Positions 30,645 through 39,075 of a stretch of 64,000 bases of DNA are shown piece after piece. The stretch is from a virus, in the IMG/VR virus record IMGVR_UViG_3300008262_000201, positions 1 through 64,000 of that record; one strand, written 5' to 3'. Positions within the stretch are counted from its first letter, which is position 1; every line of letters begins with the position of its first letter. The position numbers and the translations under genes are program-made. The notes beneath the pieces were generated by a model. It was not told the origin of the DNA, did no database searches, and saw nothing but the letters and a program-made list of their open reading frames with translations.

Positions 30645-30801
30645 CAGGATTCGTAACTCTTTCTTCTAATATTTTAGCCCACTTACATGGACGTATTATT
30701 GCTTCTTCTATTTCCTTACTTTTGATGTAAGGAAATTCTTTCGTTAATCTTGCAAAGTATTTTTCGAGGCGTTCAGCCTCGGAAGGGATGTGGCACTTCA
30801 T
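30628..30801 (-). CDS. Unknown 57-residue protein
   Basis: ATG at 30801 (MKCHIPSEAERLEKYF). Basic and helical, with KSKEIEEAIIRPCKWAKILE. It overlaps the genes on both sides. No function recognised. Confidence 0.65.
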   Translation of the reverse strand: MKCHIPSEAERLEKYFARLTKEFPYIKSKEIEEAIIRPCKWAKILEERVTNPDVSGE

Positions 30802-30982
30802 GATTGGTATCAAACTTCTCAATGATCATGTCAATTTTTTCCAGTGAATCAAGACGACACATCAACTCCGTAATTGCATTGATAGTAACGGGGTGCTCAG
30901 TGCGTGCTGCAAAAGCAAGTGCATCGCGCAGATGGCGACTTGCTTCATCCAAGGATCCTTTAACTTGATTAGAAAGAGCCAT
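30773..30982 (-). CDS. Conserved 69-residue cyanophage-type helical protein
   Basis: Starts MALSNQVKGSLDEASRHLRD and continues with LAFAARTEHPVTINAITELM. Earlier in-frame starts would overlap the upstream gene and are rejected. From memory this short family is conserved in cyanophages; function unknown. Confidence 0.75.
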   Translation of the reverse strand: MALSNQVKGSLDEASRHLRDALAFAARTEHPVTINAITELMCRLDSLEKIDMIIEKFDTNHEVPHPFRG

Positions 30983-31007
30983 TACTTTGCTAGGTAGTAC
31001 AACTAGA

Positions 31008-31595
31008 TTAACACCAAATCCAACCAATCTGATAGGAGTCAAAGTACGGTTCTACCCCCAAGGATTCCATCAGCTCATACACAAGGCGTCCCTTGCCATG
31101 GCGGCGACCGTCAGGTGCTTTAATGTTGTCGTCCACCACAATCAAGGTGCTAGGCCCCAAGAGGCCAGACGCTGCAAACAATTCTTTTAGATGATGAGAA
31201 GCAGGCGCCCAATCATGATTCCAATCTGTGATGTTGTACGAATCCAAGTACAAGAGAGATACATGGCCGTGCATCGTATCAAGAGCTTCGACAGAATCTG
31301 ATTCAATAACTTCTGCATGCTTGGTAGATGTACGTGCTAGCTCACAAGCCTTTGGGTCAATGTCAATTGAAATCAGTTGACCTTTCCCACGGATGTCGAT
31401 GTAGTTATCAAACAACAAAGTTGAGCAGCCATCTCCTGTGTAGTTGTTTTCCTCTCGGTACGTACCAGTCTCAACAATGATTGGCTCGTCACACGAGTCA
31501 AGGTGTGCAAAAATTTTTTCAAAGGTTTCTTTGCGAGCGCCTAGCTGTGCCTTAAGAGGAGCAAAATAAATATCCCAGGTACGCTTCTTGGTCAC
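31008..31595 (-). CDS. Class I SAM-dependent methyltransferase-like protein
   Basis: 195 residues, GTG start. Motif I-like IIVETGTYREENN (about 39-51), a strand with ISIDIDPKACELA (about 73-85) as the acidic motif II, and LLYLDSYN (about 112-119) as motif IV. The topology resembles Methyltransf_24-type enzymes that modify sugars or small molecules. The substrate is not evident. It sits in a cluster of small unknown genes. Confidence 0.75.
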   Translation of the reverse strand: MTKKRTWDIYFAPLKAQLGARKETFEKIFAHLDSCDEPIIVETGTYREENNYTGDGCSTLLFDNYIDIRGKGQLISIDIDPKACELARTSTKHAEVIESDSVEALDTMHGHVSLLYLDSYNITDWNHDWAPASHHLKELFAASGLLGPSTLIVVDDNIKAPDGRRHGKGRLVYELMESLGVEPYFDSYQIGWIWC

Positions 31596-31753
31596 AGGTC
31601 TACGCGTGTGTATGGTACGTCCTGTGATTGTAGCTCCCTTTCGTACTCGTCAGCCTCAACGGTCTCCACGTCCTTGTATGCCAGGTTGACAAAACAACCA
31701 GTGCGGCACTCTTCGTCGAAGTCAAAATAGAACCGAGTTAAATTTGCAGTCAT
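31592..31753 (-). CDS. Conserved 53-residue protein
   Basis: MTANLTRFYFDFDEECRTGC followed by a Glu-rich helix ending DVPYTRVDL. An upstream start at 31864 would overlap the membrane gene at 31861 and gives an atypical N-terminus, so 31753 is used. It overlaps the methyltransferase by 4 bp. Confidence 0.65.
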   Translation of the reverse strand: MTANLTRFYFDFDEECRTGCFVNLAYKDVETVEADEYERELQSQDVPYTRVDL

Positions 31754-31860
31754 TTTCCAAAAACAAAACTTAGTTAAGAATTGCAACAACCATTTCCAAA
31801 TTGCTGGCACAAGCCAGCCAAAACAAGAGTAGTACCCCTGAACACCAAGTAAAAACTTGT

Positions 31861-31983
31861 TCATTGGCGGGATGCGACCTCCATGAAAAACAGGTAAGCA
31901 TCCATGCTAATAACTACAAACATAGCCCCAAGGATTGAAGCAATCGCGTAGTTGAATCCGTCCATGGCAGTAGGTTCCTTCAT
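31861..31983 (-). CDS. 40-residue membrane peptide
   Basis: MKEPTAMDGFNYAIASILGA followed by MFVVISMDAYLFFMEVASRQ. One transmembrane helix of about 22 residues covers most of the protein. It diverges from the plus-strand nuclease gene. Confidence 0.65.
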   Translation of the reverse strand: MKEPTAMDGFNYAIASILGAMFVVISMDAYLFFMEVASRQ

Positions 31984-32016
31984 CTGTTAGACTAATAGTA
32001 ATACACAAAACCATCA

Positions 32017-32871
32017 ATGGTTGCTAGACTAAATACGTCAGACCCTTGGATTAAAGCCAAGGACGAGCAACCAGAAGTCATGCGGTCGTTGAATAGGACC
32101 GCAGCCAGAATTTCTCTTAACGGTCGACGTCACTATACAACGCCGTTACCCACTGGTCCTGCGCCTTCCGTAACCACTATCATTGGCGAGACCGCTTCCG
32201 AAGCAAACAAGCGGAAGCTTGAAATGTGGTCGAAAGCAAATCCCGGTGTCAAGGAAGCTGCCGCCGAACGAGGAACCGCAATTCACTATGGCATGGAACA
32301 ATACCTCAAGGGGAATAAAACTCCGGATATTCCTGAAGAGTATTCCGATTTTTGGTCGGGAATGCCATCGATATTGGACCAGTTCCAGGAGGTCCTTTGG
32401 GCGGAATCGCCGGTACTTGACAAGTTTAATTTTACTATTGGGTCTGATGACGTGGCTCGTGTGTGGGGTTGCGATGATGAGGGACGTGCCTGGGCTGGTG
32501 CTCCTGACATCATTGCTGTGGCTAACGGTAAGCTTACTCTTGCTGACCTAAAGACCAGTGTCAAACCCTATAGCCGCAAGTGGCCTAAAGATTTGGAAAA
32601 AGGGTCCCAAGAATGGAGAGACCTGCTTGGTGGTCATATGAAATTTAAAAAGACTTGTAAGCAGCTCGCTGCCTACGACATAGCTATTGAGCAGACTCTT
32701 GGTATGACCGTCCAACAAGCGGCAATCTTGGTATCAACGCCTGTACGTACACAAGTCTTTAAGATCTCTCGGAATTTTCTTAACATGCTTCGAGAAGATT
32801 GGTACAAAATTGTAGATGAGTACTACAAACAAATTGAAAACTGTAATGTATATGACGCAGATTTAATTTAA
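32017..32871 (+). CDS. PD-(D/E)XK exonuclease-like protein
   Basis: 284 residues. Early PSVTTIIGET, then AAERGTAIHYGME (about 81-93), GAPDIIAVANGKLTLADLKT (about 162-181) giving the catalytic D ... D-x-K, and CKQLAAYDIAI (about 213-223). Matches RecB/Cas4/MGME1-like nucleases. A role in replication or recombination is inferred. First gene of the plus-strand primase block. Confidence 0.85.
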   Translation: MVARLNTSDPWIKAKDEQPEVMRSLNRTAARISLNGRRHYTTPLPTGPAPSVTTIIGETASEANKRKLEMWSKANPGVKEAAAERGTAIHYGMEQYLKGNKTPDIPEEYSDFWSGMPSILDQFQEVLWAESPVLDKFNFTIGSDDVARVWGCDDEGRAWAGAPDIIAVANGKLTLADLKTSVKPYSRKWPKDLEKGSQEWRDLLGGHMKFKKTCKQLAAYDIAIEQTLGMTVQQAAILVSTPVRTQVFKISRNFLNMLREDWYKIVDEYYKQIENCNVYDADLI

Positions 32872-32907
32872 ATCTATGCAAAGGGAGGCAAGCGCCTTAC
32901 TAGAATA

Positions 32908-33090
32908 ATGGCCTACAACCCCCAAGAGAAGATGGAGTGTCGGAAACGGTTGGCATGGACGATTGCTTGCGAGCGGGCCGTTGTTACAAAAGAAGATGCT
33001 GTAACGATTTACAACAGACTCATGGATGAATTTAATGGGATGGATAAGAGAAATAAATATAAACAGAGTGAGTCCAATAAGTCTCAGTGA
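32908..33090 (+). CDS. Unknown 60-residue protein
   Basis: Basic and helical, starting MAYNPQEKMECRKRLAWTIA. No motif. It lies between the nuclease and the primase. Confidence 0.6.
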   Translation: MAYNPQEKMECRKRLAWTIACERAVVTKEDAVTIYNRLMDEFNGMDKRNKYKQSESNKSQ

Positions 33091-33156
33091 TTTAACGATA
33101 TCTTAGGAGACGTCCTGGGTTGGTGGCCGTAGGATGAAAAGACAAGCCAAAAACAC

Positions 33157-33342
33157 ATGAGCACCCACGTCATCGGCGTGGGCGAATGGATGCATACCCT
33201 TGTTAGCCGCATGGCCAATGCGGCGGATGGGGATTTGTTTTGTCTTCCAACGCCTATGCATTTACATGCTTACAACTTGGTAAAAGACGATCAATATCCC
33301 GATCGCAGCTTTAGAATCTCTCTTACCTACCCAACGAAATGA
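33157..33342 (+). CDS. Unknown 61-residue protein
   Basis: MSTHVIGVGEWMHTLVSRMA then an aromatic C-terminus (LHAYNLVKDDQYPDRSFRIS). The stop overlaps the primase ATG. No family recognised. Confidence 0.6.
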   Translation: MSTHVIGVGEWMHTLVSRMANAADGDLFCLPTPMHLHAYNLVKDDQYPDRSFRISLTYPTK

Positions 33343-35972
33343 CGCCGAGTATGAACCAGCAGGCAGTAAAACCGGGCGAAATTCGGCTCGATCTCATTCC
33401 CATTGACTGGCCCTTGACCCCACTGGGTCCCAACAAAGATCCTTACGTCATGGGATGGCAGAACAAACCGTTTACTAAAGAAGAAATTGAAAATGAAATT
33501 ATCAACGGAGAATGTAAAGCTATCGGATTACTTGGTGGTCCTGCCTACAACCATCCTTATGGTCTCGTTTGGGTTGATGTTGACGGACCATCCGTCTATG
33601 AACTCATCGAACAGATTTCCAACCTCCCAATACTCGATGCATTGCCGCCCACCCTTACCATCCTCAGTGGCAAAGCAGGCCGAGAGCGTCGCCTCTACAA
33701 AGTAAGTAAAGAAAAACAAAAGCATTTCATTCGTAACAAATACACATGGACCTCGCAGGGGTCCATGGAAAAACTTGAGATCTTGTGGAAGCGGCACCAA
33801 GGCGTATTGATGGGTGCGCATCCAGATACGCAAGGTTATTTCACTGCCGAAGGTTTGGGATTTGAATGGGCAGACAAATTACCTGAACTTCCGGATTGGG
33901 TATTGAATGGCATCATTACCAGGAATGCAAAGCAAGGGCGTCCTGCTGAAGAAGTCTCACGCATCATCGGTAACTCGTTCGCAATCACCAGTCGCATTGG
34001 ATTGGAACGGGATATGCAATTGGCAGTTGCTGCGATGTGGGCACTCCCCATTGAGGCAGTCGATGACTATGACATTTGGATTGCGATCGGACAGTCGCTC
34101 CATGAGTTGGATGAATCCCTGCTTGATCAATGGGATGAATGGTCCAAACAAAGTGACAAATACAAAGAGAACGAATGCCATAAGCGTTGGTTATCCTTTA
34201 CAAAAGGTGGTGGCCGGGGCATTGGTACGCTTTACCATCTGGCTGAGCAGAATGGATGGAAGCGTCCGCAGGAAGACAAGGTTTCTTCCCCTGACGATGC
34301 TACGATCAATCTGGCGGCAAGCATTCTTCCCGAAATCGAAAGAAATGTGGAAGAAGAAATGAATCGCCTTCTCAACACTGCAACTCCAACCGACACAACT
34401 CTAATGAACACCGAAGATTATGGCGATGATGTACAACCTAAAAGCGCCAAGAAGAATAAAGAGAAGGAACTCAGGCAACCTAAGAATGAAGTTGCGGACA
34501 AACTACTTGGAATCTATGCAAACAATCTGCTCTTTAGTCTCCCGCACAATCAATTCTTTATGTATGACCCTAGCCAAGGTCTGTGGAGCAAAGTAAGCAA
34601 GATTGAAATGCTTGGTGATATCCGTTCCAAGCTACAAGCTCTTATTACTAGTGGTTGGTTACGCGAAGGGTTTAGCTTTCAAATGCTTGATGATATGTTC
34701 AAGCAACTGCAAGCAATGGTCCCGTGTGATAAATGGCACGAGGCAACAGATGTTCTGCTATTCACCAACGGTGTACTTGACGTCACAACAAAGGAACTGC
34801 GGCCATTTGACCGTAATTTGCATATGACGCAACAGATGCCATATGCCTATAACCCTCAAGCAACCTGCGAACCAATCATTGATTGGCTTCGTTACACGCA
34901 GCATGGTTCTGAAAAACGTACGCAAGTTCTTCGTGCATGGCTACGGGCAACTCTTCTTGGTCGCCACGAGCTTCAAAAGTTTCTTGAGTTGGTTGGTCCT
35001 GGTAAATCTGGTAAATCCACTTATGCAAACCTATGTGTTGCACTGGTAGGTAAACGTAACGTCTGCTCCACAGAGCTAGAACAGATTGAGAAGAACCGAT
35101 TTGAAACTGCAAGTTTCATGGGTAAGAAAATCATTCTGTTCCAAGACTCTGACCGTTATGGTGGCAGTGTTTCAAAACTAAAAGCCATTACTGGTGGTGA
35201 CTGGATTCGTTCTGAGTTCAAATACCAAGCAGATCAACTGGAGCCTTTCCAGTTCCAGGGTGTTGTCATCATTACTGCTAACGAAGCAATTCAGTCCACC
35301 GACTACACCTCAGGTCTTGCCCGTCGCCGCCTTACTATTCCGTTCGACCGTCCTTTTACTGGTGGGCAAGAGCAACAACGTACCTTAATGGGTTTCGATA
35401 GTAAGGGTACTCCTGAAGGAGATTTTGCACCTTTGCTTCCAGGGCTTGTCAACTGGATCCTGGCTATGTCTGAGTCGGAAATGCGTGACTACTTGATGGA
35501 GACATCAAAGCACGTTGATTTCTTCCAGGCTTATGAGAAGGATCAAGCCATTCGTTCCAATCCGATTTTGGATTGGCTGGATAAACGCGTTATCTTTGTG
35601 CCAGGGGCGGAAGTTGCTATGGGTATGTGTAAACCTTCACCAGGGGGTGTCAATTACTATGTCGACTGGACCACGCAGGTGTATCCGTCTTACGCAGAGC
35701 ATTGTCGTAGTGCCAATGTTGGTGTATCGGGGCGTTCTCGCTTTGAGGTCCTACTTATGGACATCTGTAAAAACCAACTGAAACTAAATGTCTACGCAAC
35801 CAAAAAAACCAATGGGTTGGTAATTCACAACATCTTGATACGTGATGGTGTCAGGGATGACTACAAGTGTTACCCCTCCATCCTGGAAGTAGCTGCAGAC
35901 CCCGCCAAATACAAAGAAATGTACGGTGTTAACCCTGCGATAATGGAGGAATACATTGCGACAAACCATTGA
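33339..35972 (+). CDS. Primase-helicase (prim-pol, PriCT-2-like, D5_N/SF3 helicase)
   Basis: 877 residues. N-terminal prim-pol-type domain with GLVWVDVDG (D80, D82) and an RERRLYKVS segment. Middle PriCT-2-like region (about 225-315: YDIWIAIGQSLHEL ... TLYHLAEQNGW). SF3 helicase at about 553-660: Walker A GPGKSGKST, Walker B KKIILFQDSD, motif C VVIITAN, arginine region ARRRLTIPF. Makes primers and unwinds at the fork; works with the polymerase and SSB. The ATG overlaps the preceding stop; the stop overlaps the TTG of speD. Confidence 0.93.
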   Translation: MTPSMNQQAVKPGEIRLDLIPIDWPLTPLGPNKDPYVMGWQNKPFTKEEIENEIINGECKAIGLLGGPAYNHPYGLVWVDVDGPSVYELIEQISNLPILDALPPTLTILSGKAGRERRLYKVSKEKQKHFIRNKYTWTSQGSMEKLEILWKRHQGVLMGAHPDTQGYFTAEGLGFEWADKLPELPDWVLNGIITRNAKQGRPAEEVSRIIGNSFAITSRIGLERDMQLAVAAMWALPIEAVDDYDIWIAIGQSLHELDESLLDQWDEWSKQSDKYKENECHKRWLSFTKGGGRGIGTLYHLAEQNGWKRPQEDKVSSPDDATINLAASILPEIERNVEEEMNRLLNTATPTDTTLMNTEDYGDDVQPKSAKKNKEKELRQPKNEVADKLLGIYANNLLFSLPHNQFFMYDPSQGLWSKVSKIEMLGDIRSKLQALITSGWLREGFSFQMLDDMFKQLQAMVPCDKWHEATDVLLFTNGVLDVTTKELRPFDRNLHMTQQMPYAYNPQATCEPIIDWLRYTQHGSEKRTQVLRAWLRATLLGRHELQKFLELVGPGKSGKSTYANLCVALVGKRNVCSTELEQIEKNRFETASFMGKKIILFQDSDRYGGSVSKLKAITGGDWIRSEFKYQADQLEPFQFQGVVIITANEAIQSTDYTSGLARRRLTIPFDRPFTGGQEQQRTLMGFDSKGTPEGDFAPLLPGLVNWILAMSESEMRDYLMETSKHVDFFQAYEKDQAIRSNPILDWLDKRVIFVPGAEVAMGMCKPSPGGVNYYVDWTTQVYPSYAEHCRSANVGVSGRSRFEVLLMDICKNQLKLNVYATKKTNGLVIHNILIRDGVRDDYKCYPSILEVAADPAKYKEMYGVNPAIMEEYIATNH

Positions 35973-36331
35973 GCAACGGTCGTCATCTGATCCTTGACCT
36001 TTATGGTTGTGATCAAAACCTTTTAGATAACTATGAGGAGCTCCAGCGTTTGCTGGAAGCTTCTCTTGTTTTGGCGGGAGCAAATATCTTACGTATCTTT
36101 GGTGAGAAATTTGAACCGCAAGGCGTTACCTTGTTGGCACTATTGTCTGAATCCCACGCATCTATCCACACGTGGCCAGAAGTAGGGTATGCGGCAGTTG
36201 ATCTATACACCTGTGGTGATACCACGCTCACACATCGGGCTGCAGAATTTTTGAAATCAAAACTCAAGGCAACAACAGCGGAAGAAAAAGAGCTTGTGCG
36301 ATCAATTGAACCTCTTGATTGTGTAGAGTAA
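35969..36331 (+). CDS. speD: S-adenosylmethionine decarboxylase proenzyme
   Basis: 120 residues; makes decarboxylated SAM for spermidine synthesis. Matches the short prokaryotic class: GRHLILDLYGCD (4-15), then LLSESHASIHTWPE (58-71) where the chain is cut before S62 to create the pyruvoyl cofactor, H67 and C82 (YTCGD). The start codon is TTG (35969) inside the primase stop. Known as an auxiliary gene in marine cyanophages. Polyamine may aid DNA packaging or host metabolism. Confidence 0.94.
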   Translation: MSNGRHLILDLYGCDQNLLDNYEELQRLLEASLVLAGANILRIFGEKFEPQGVTLLALLSESHASIHTWPEVGYAAVDLYTCGDTTLTHRAAEFLKSKLKATTAEEKELVRSIEPLDCVE

Positions 36332-36351
36332 ATCGGAATTATTCCGATCTA

Positions 36352-37614
36352 ATGACTAAGAAAGCAAAACTTTTGTGGTGTGGTGACATCGTTGCCATGA
36401 CCGGCTTTGCACGTGTAACTGAAAATGTTATCTCTCGTCTGAAAGACGACTTTGAAATTGTTGTTCTTGGTAACAACTGGTGGGGTGATCCAACGCCACT
36501 TCAGCAGGAGTACAAGATGTACCCGTCATCTAACCGTCATCAGACCGCACCTTTTGGTGAGCAACGCATTCGTGAGATCGTTGAACGTGAACAACCCGAC
36601 GTGGTATTTACGATCAATGATATGTGGATTATTAATGAGCAATACAATCAAATTAAGGATCTGCACAAGGCTGGCAAGTTTAAATTTGTTGGCTATGCAC
36701 CCATGGATTCGTATGCATGGACAGGTTGCTTAGCGGATACTGCCAATGAATGGGACGCTGTGGTCTCGTACACAGAATTTGGTGCACACGAATTTATGGC
36801 TGGTGGTATCACCAGGCCTATCTCTATTATTCCGCATGGTGTGACTCCTGGTCAGTTCTATCCAGTAGATAAGGCAGAGGCACGCCGCAAGCTGGGACTT
36901 AAAGAAGATAGCTTCATTGTTTTCAATGGTAACCGCAATCAATTCCGCAAACGGATTGACATCACAATCAAAGCATTTGCTGCGTTTGCGGTAGATAAAC
37001 CTAATGCAATGCTTTACCTGCACATGGGGCTCAAGGACCAGGGCTGGGACATCATGGAGGTGTTTGCACGTGAGATGACACGTGTGGGTCTTGATCCAAA
37101 TGGACGCATCATTATGACGTCAAATCAACCCAGTCCTCCGAATGTATCGGTGGAAATGCTGAATGACATCTATAACGCATGTGATGTTGGTGTCAATACG
37201 TGTAAAGGTGAGGGCTGGGGTCTTGTCAACTTTGAACACGCTGCCTGTGGTGTGCCGCAGGTAGTGCCCGACCATACGTCATGCAAAGAGATCTTCGAGG
37301 GCTACGGCGAACTGATCCGTTGCGACCACATCGATGTGGATACCAACTACGCACGTGAGATGCCATGCCCTTCCTCTGATCACCTTGCTGAGATCTTGAC
37401 GTACCTGTACCAAGACAAAGGCATTCGTGAATGGGTTGGTACACGCTGCCGAGAACGAGTACTGGATCCGCAGTTCTCATGGGACACAGTTGCGTCTCAA
37501 TTTGGTGGCATCTTTGAGGAGGTGTTGTCCCAAGAACCTGAACCTGTGGCAAAACCTAAAGAAAAACGGAAGGAACGAAAGGATCGTACGAAGACCCGGA
37601 AGCTTGGTAAGTGA
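36352..37614 (+). CDS. GT4-type glycosyltransferase
   Basis: 420 residues from ATG 36352 (upstream in-frame 36319 would overlap speD). GT-B fold: N-terminal LLWCGDIVAMTGFARVTENV, C-terminal FNGNRNQFRKRIDITIKAF and the E-x7-E type region KGEGWGLVNFEHAACGVPQV. It transfers a sugar from an NDP donor; the acceptor (DNA, glycan, host surface) cannot be told. An ATCGGAAT/ATTCCGAT hairpin lies 2-20 nt before the ATG. Confidence 0.88.
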   Translation: MTKKAKLLWCGDIVAMTGFARVTENVISRLKDDFEIVVLGNNWWGDPTPLQQEYKMYPSSNRHQTAPFGEQRIREIVEREQPDVVFTINDMWIINEQYNQIKDLHKAGKFKFVGYAPMDSYAWTGCLADTANEWDAVVSYTEFGAHEFMAGGITRPISIIPHGVTPGQFYPVDKAEARRKLGLKEDSFIVFNGNRNQFRKRIDITIKAFAAFAVDKPNAMLYLHMGLKDQGWDIMEVFAREMTRVGLDPNGRIIMTSNQPSPPNVSVEMLNDIYNACDVGVNTCKGEGWGLVNFEHAACGVPQVVPDHTSCKEIFEGYGELIRCDHIDVDTNYAREMPCPSSDHLAEILTYLYQDKGIREWVGTRCRERVLDPQFSWDTVASQFGGIFEEVLSQEPEPVAKPKEKRKERKDRTKTRKLGK

Positions 37615-37666
37615 CGTTTGATGGTACGTATGTACTGTGGAGAACGTACGGAGATGGGTAAAACAA

Positions 37667-37860
37667 TGAATACCGTCCTATTCAAGGATGAATACAGTCT
37701 TATCTAACCCTCTATAGGGTTTCATACGTTGTTAAAACAGTGTTGCATTTGTGGAAAAAATCATGAAGCCACACAGAGGTGCAACACTTTTTCAACACAG
37801 TATGAAACCCTATATCTAAGTAAATAAGGCGGTATTCACCCCTCCACAAGCCGGTATTCA
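37667..37860. repeat. Iteron/inverted-repeat element, copy 2
   Basis: Same plan as 3192-3386: arms TATAGGGTTTCATAC (37713-37727) and complement (37800-37814), 72 bp apart; TGAATAC at 37667 and 37689 (22 bp apart) and GTATTCA at 37832 and 37854 (22 bp apart). The loop sequence is mostly different from copy 1, whereas arms and iterons are kept, and AAGTGTTGC-type extensions of the arms are also shared. Upstream flank (GTAC-rich, GGAGATGGG) also resembles copy 1. Confidence 0.8.
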
Positions 37861-37924
37861 CAGTTTCTCTTGCGTACACTTCCCAACAGTGGTACAGTGT
37901 CATGGTCCCCACTACCAGGAGGTC

Positions 37925-38353
37925 ATGGCACGCACCTACCTAGAGATGCTTCCGCTTTGGTACGTACAGGACCAGCTAGAGCTCTCTGACCAATACGCGA
38001 CAGGTCTTGCGTGGAAGACGCAAGCACGTGGTCACAAGCCCGGTGACATAGCTGGCCGGCAGCATGGCAAGTACTGTTACGTTTCTCTTTGCGGCGCACG
38101 GTACCAAGCGCATCGCATCGTGTACTACTTACGTACTGGTAGCGATCCAGGGAACGCAGACGTCGTTCACGACCCCTCCAACGTCACGTACGACAACCGT
38201 CAGGAGCTAGCCCTCAAACAACGCCGCACCCGTCCTGCGCCTTCATACCGACGCCGCACACGTAACGCCGAAGGAGAGCTGGTCTACAACCTGGAGAACG
38301 GCATGTCCTTCCACAAGTACCAACGCCTTATCGGCAACCCACTCAGTTCTTAA
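37925..38353 (+). CDS. Degenerate HNH-like protein
   Basis: 142 residues from ATG 37925 (37889 in frame is possible). YQAHRIVYYLRTGSDPGNAD then VVHDPSNVTYDNRQELALKQ copies the 'aHRivy.l..G..p.g..VdHiD.n..dNR.eNL' layout but lacks the canonical first HH/DH pair (VVHD). The C-terminal half is Arg-rich. Directly follows iteron element copy 2. Confidence 0.65.
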   Translation: MARTYLEMLPLWYVQDQLELSDQYATGLAWKTQARGHKPGDIAGRQHGKYCYVSLCGARYQAHRIVYYLRTGSDPGNADVVHDPSNVTYDNRQELALKQRRTRPAPSYRRRTRNAEGELVYNLENGMSFHKYQRLIGNPLSS

Positions 38354-38355
38354 TC

Positions 38356-39075
38356 ATGGCCAACTACACCAAACGCATCAACGAACTGGCTTCTGTACTG
38401 TCGCCTTTCCGGTACGTTGCCAACATTGAGTTACTTACGGATGCACAGTTAAGTGCACATGGTTATTACAGGGGATTTATATGCCCCCATGGGCATACCA
38501 TTCGTGACAAGACATATCACTGGTGTTACGAATGTGTTCGTAAAATTTCCAATAACAACTGTGGTTTTGACATCAACTATATTGATGGCTTGTACAAACA
38601 TCGCCTGCTATCCATCTGGAGCAAGATACCTGTAAAGGATTTTGAAGAGTGCTGGGAAGCACCTGCGTTAACAAAAGCGCGCATTCGTTTCCCTTCCTAT
38701 CGTTCTGCTAACAGTAAAAACCTAGCTGAAAACATCAGTGCACATAAAGTCATTTATCAATGTGCATGGGGAGATGTTGGCAAGATGGTTGTAACACGTA
38801 CGTGCCGCAATAAAGATTGTCTTAATCCTTTGCATATGATTTCAAGTTGGAATCGCACTTTCCCACCCGTTGAGATCCAACCGTTCCATCACACGTTTGA
38901 CCCCAGCAAATTAATGCACGCTGCAGATAACCAGCTAAAAGAAACACCTGAACCCATTATGAAAGCCAAGTACAAACAAACGATTCAACATCCGTTGGTG
39001 AACAAAAACACCCCGGATTATGATGATACACAGGAGCTGTATTACGGTTCATATGCCCAGGAATTCAGTAGTTAG
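38356..39075 (+). CDS. HNH-type nuclease with extra zinc site
   Basis: 239 residues. N-terminal FICPHGH...YHWCYECV gives a zinc knuckle (about 41-61). C-terminal (about 128-168) AHKVIYQCAWGDVGKMVVTR followed by TCRNKDCLNPLHMI matches the HNH_3 pattern with C-x-N-x-x-C-x-N-P-x-H. Probably a site-specific or homing nuclease. It follows 2 nt after the previous HNH-like gene. Confidence 0.75.
   Translation: MANYTKRINELASVLSPFRYVANIELLTDAQLSAHGYYRGFICPHGHTIRDKTYHWCYECVRKISNNNCGFDINYIDGLYKHRLLSIWSKIPVKDFEECWEAPALTKARIRFPSYRSANSKNLAENISAHKVIYQCAWGDVGKMVVTRTCRNKDCLNPLHMISSWNRTFPPVEIQPFHHTFDPSKLMHAADNQLKETPEPIMKAKYKQTIQHPLVNKNTPDYDDTQELYYGSYAQEFSS

Noticed and set aside
32901-32906. TAGAAT box as promoter for the 32908 gene
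   Set aside because: It ends one base before the ATG, so transcription would start inside the gene.
33091-33156. A further family 1 or 2 leader before 33157
   Set aside because: Only GTCCTGGG resembles it; the CAU/UGUAAGU loop, the UAAACU linker and a closing strand are missing.
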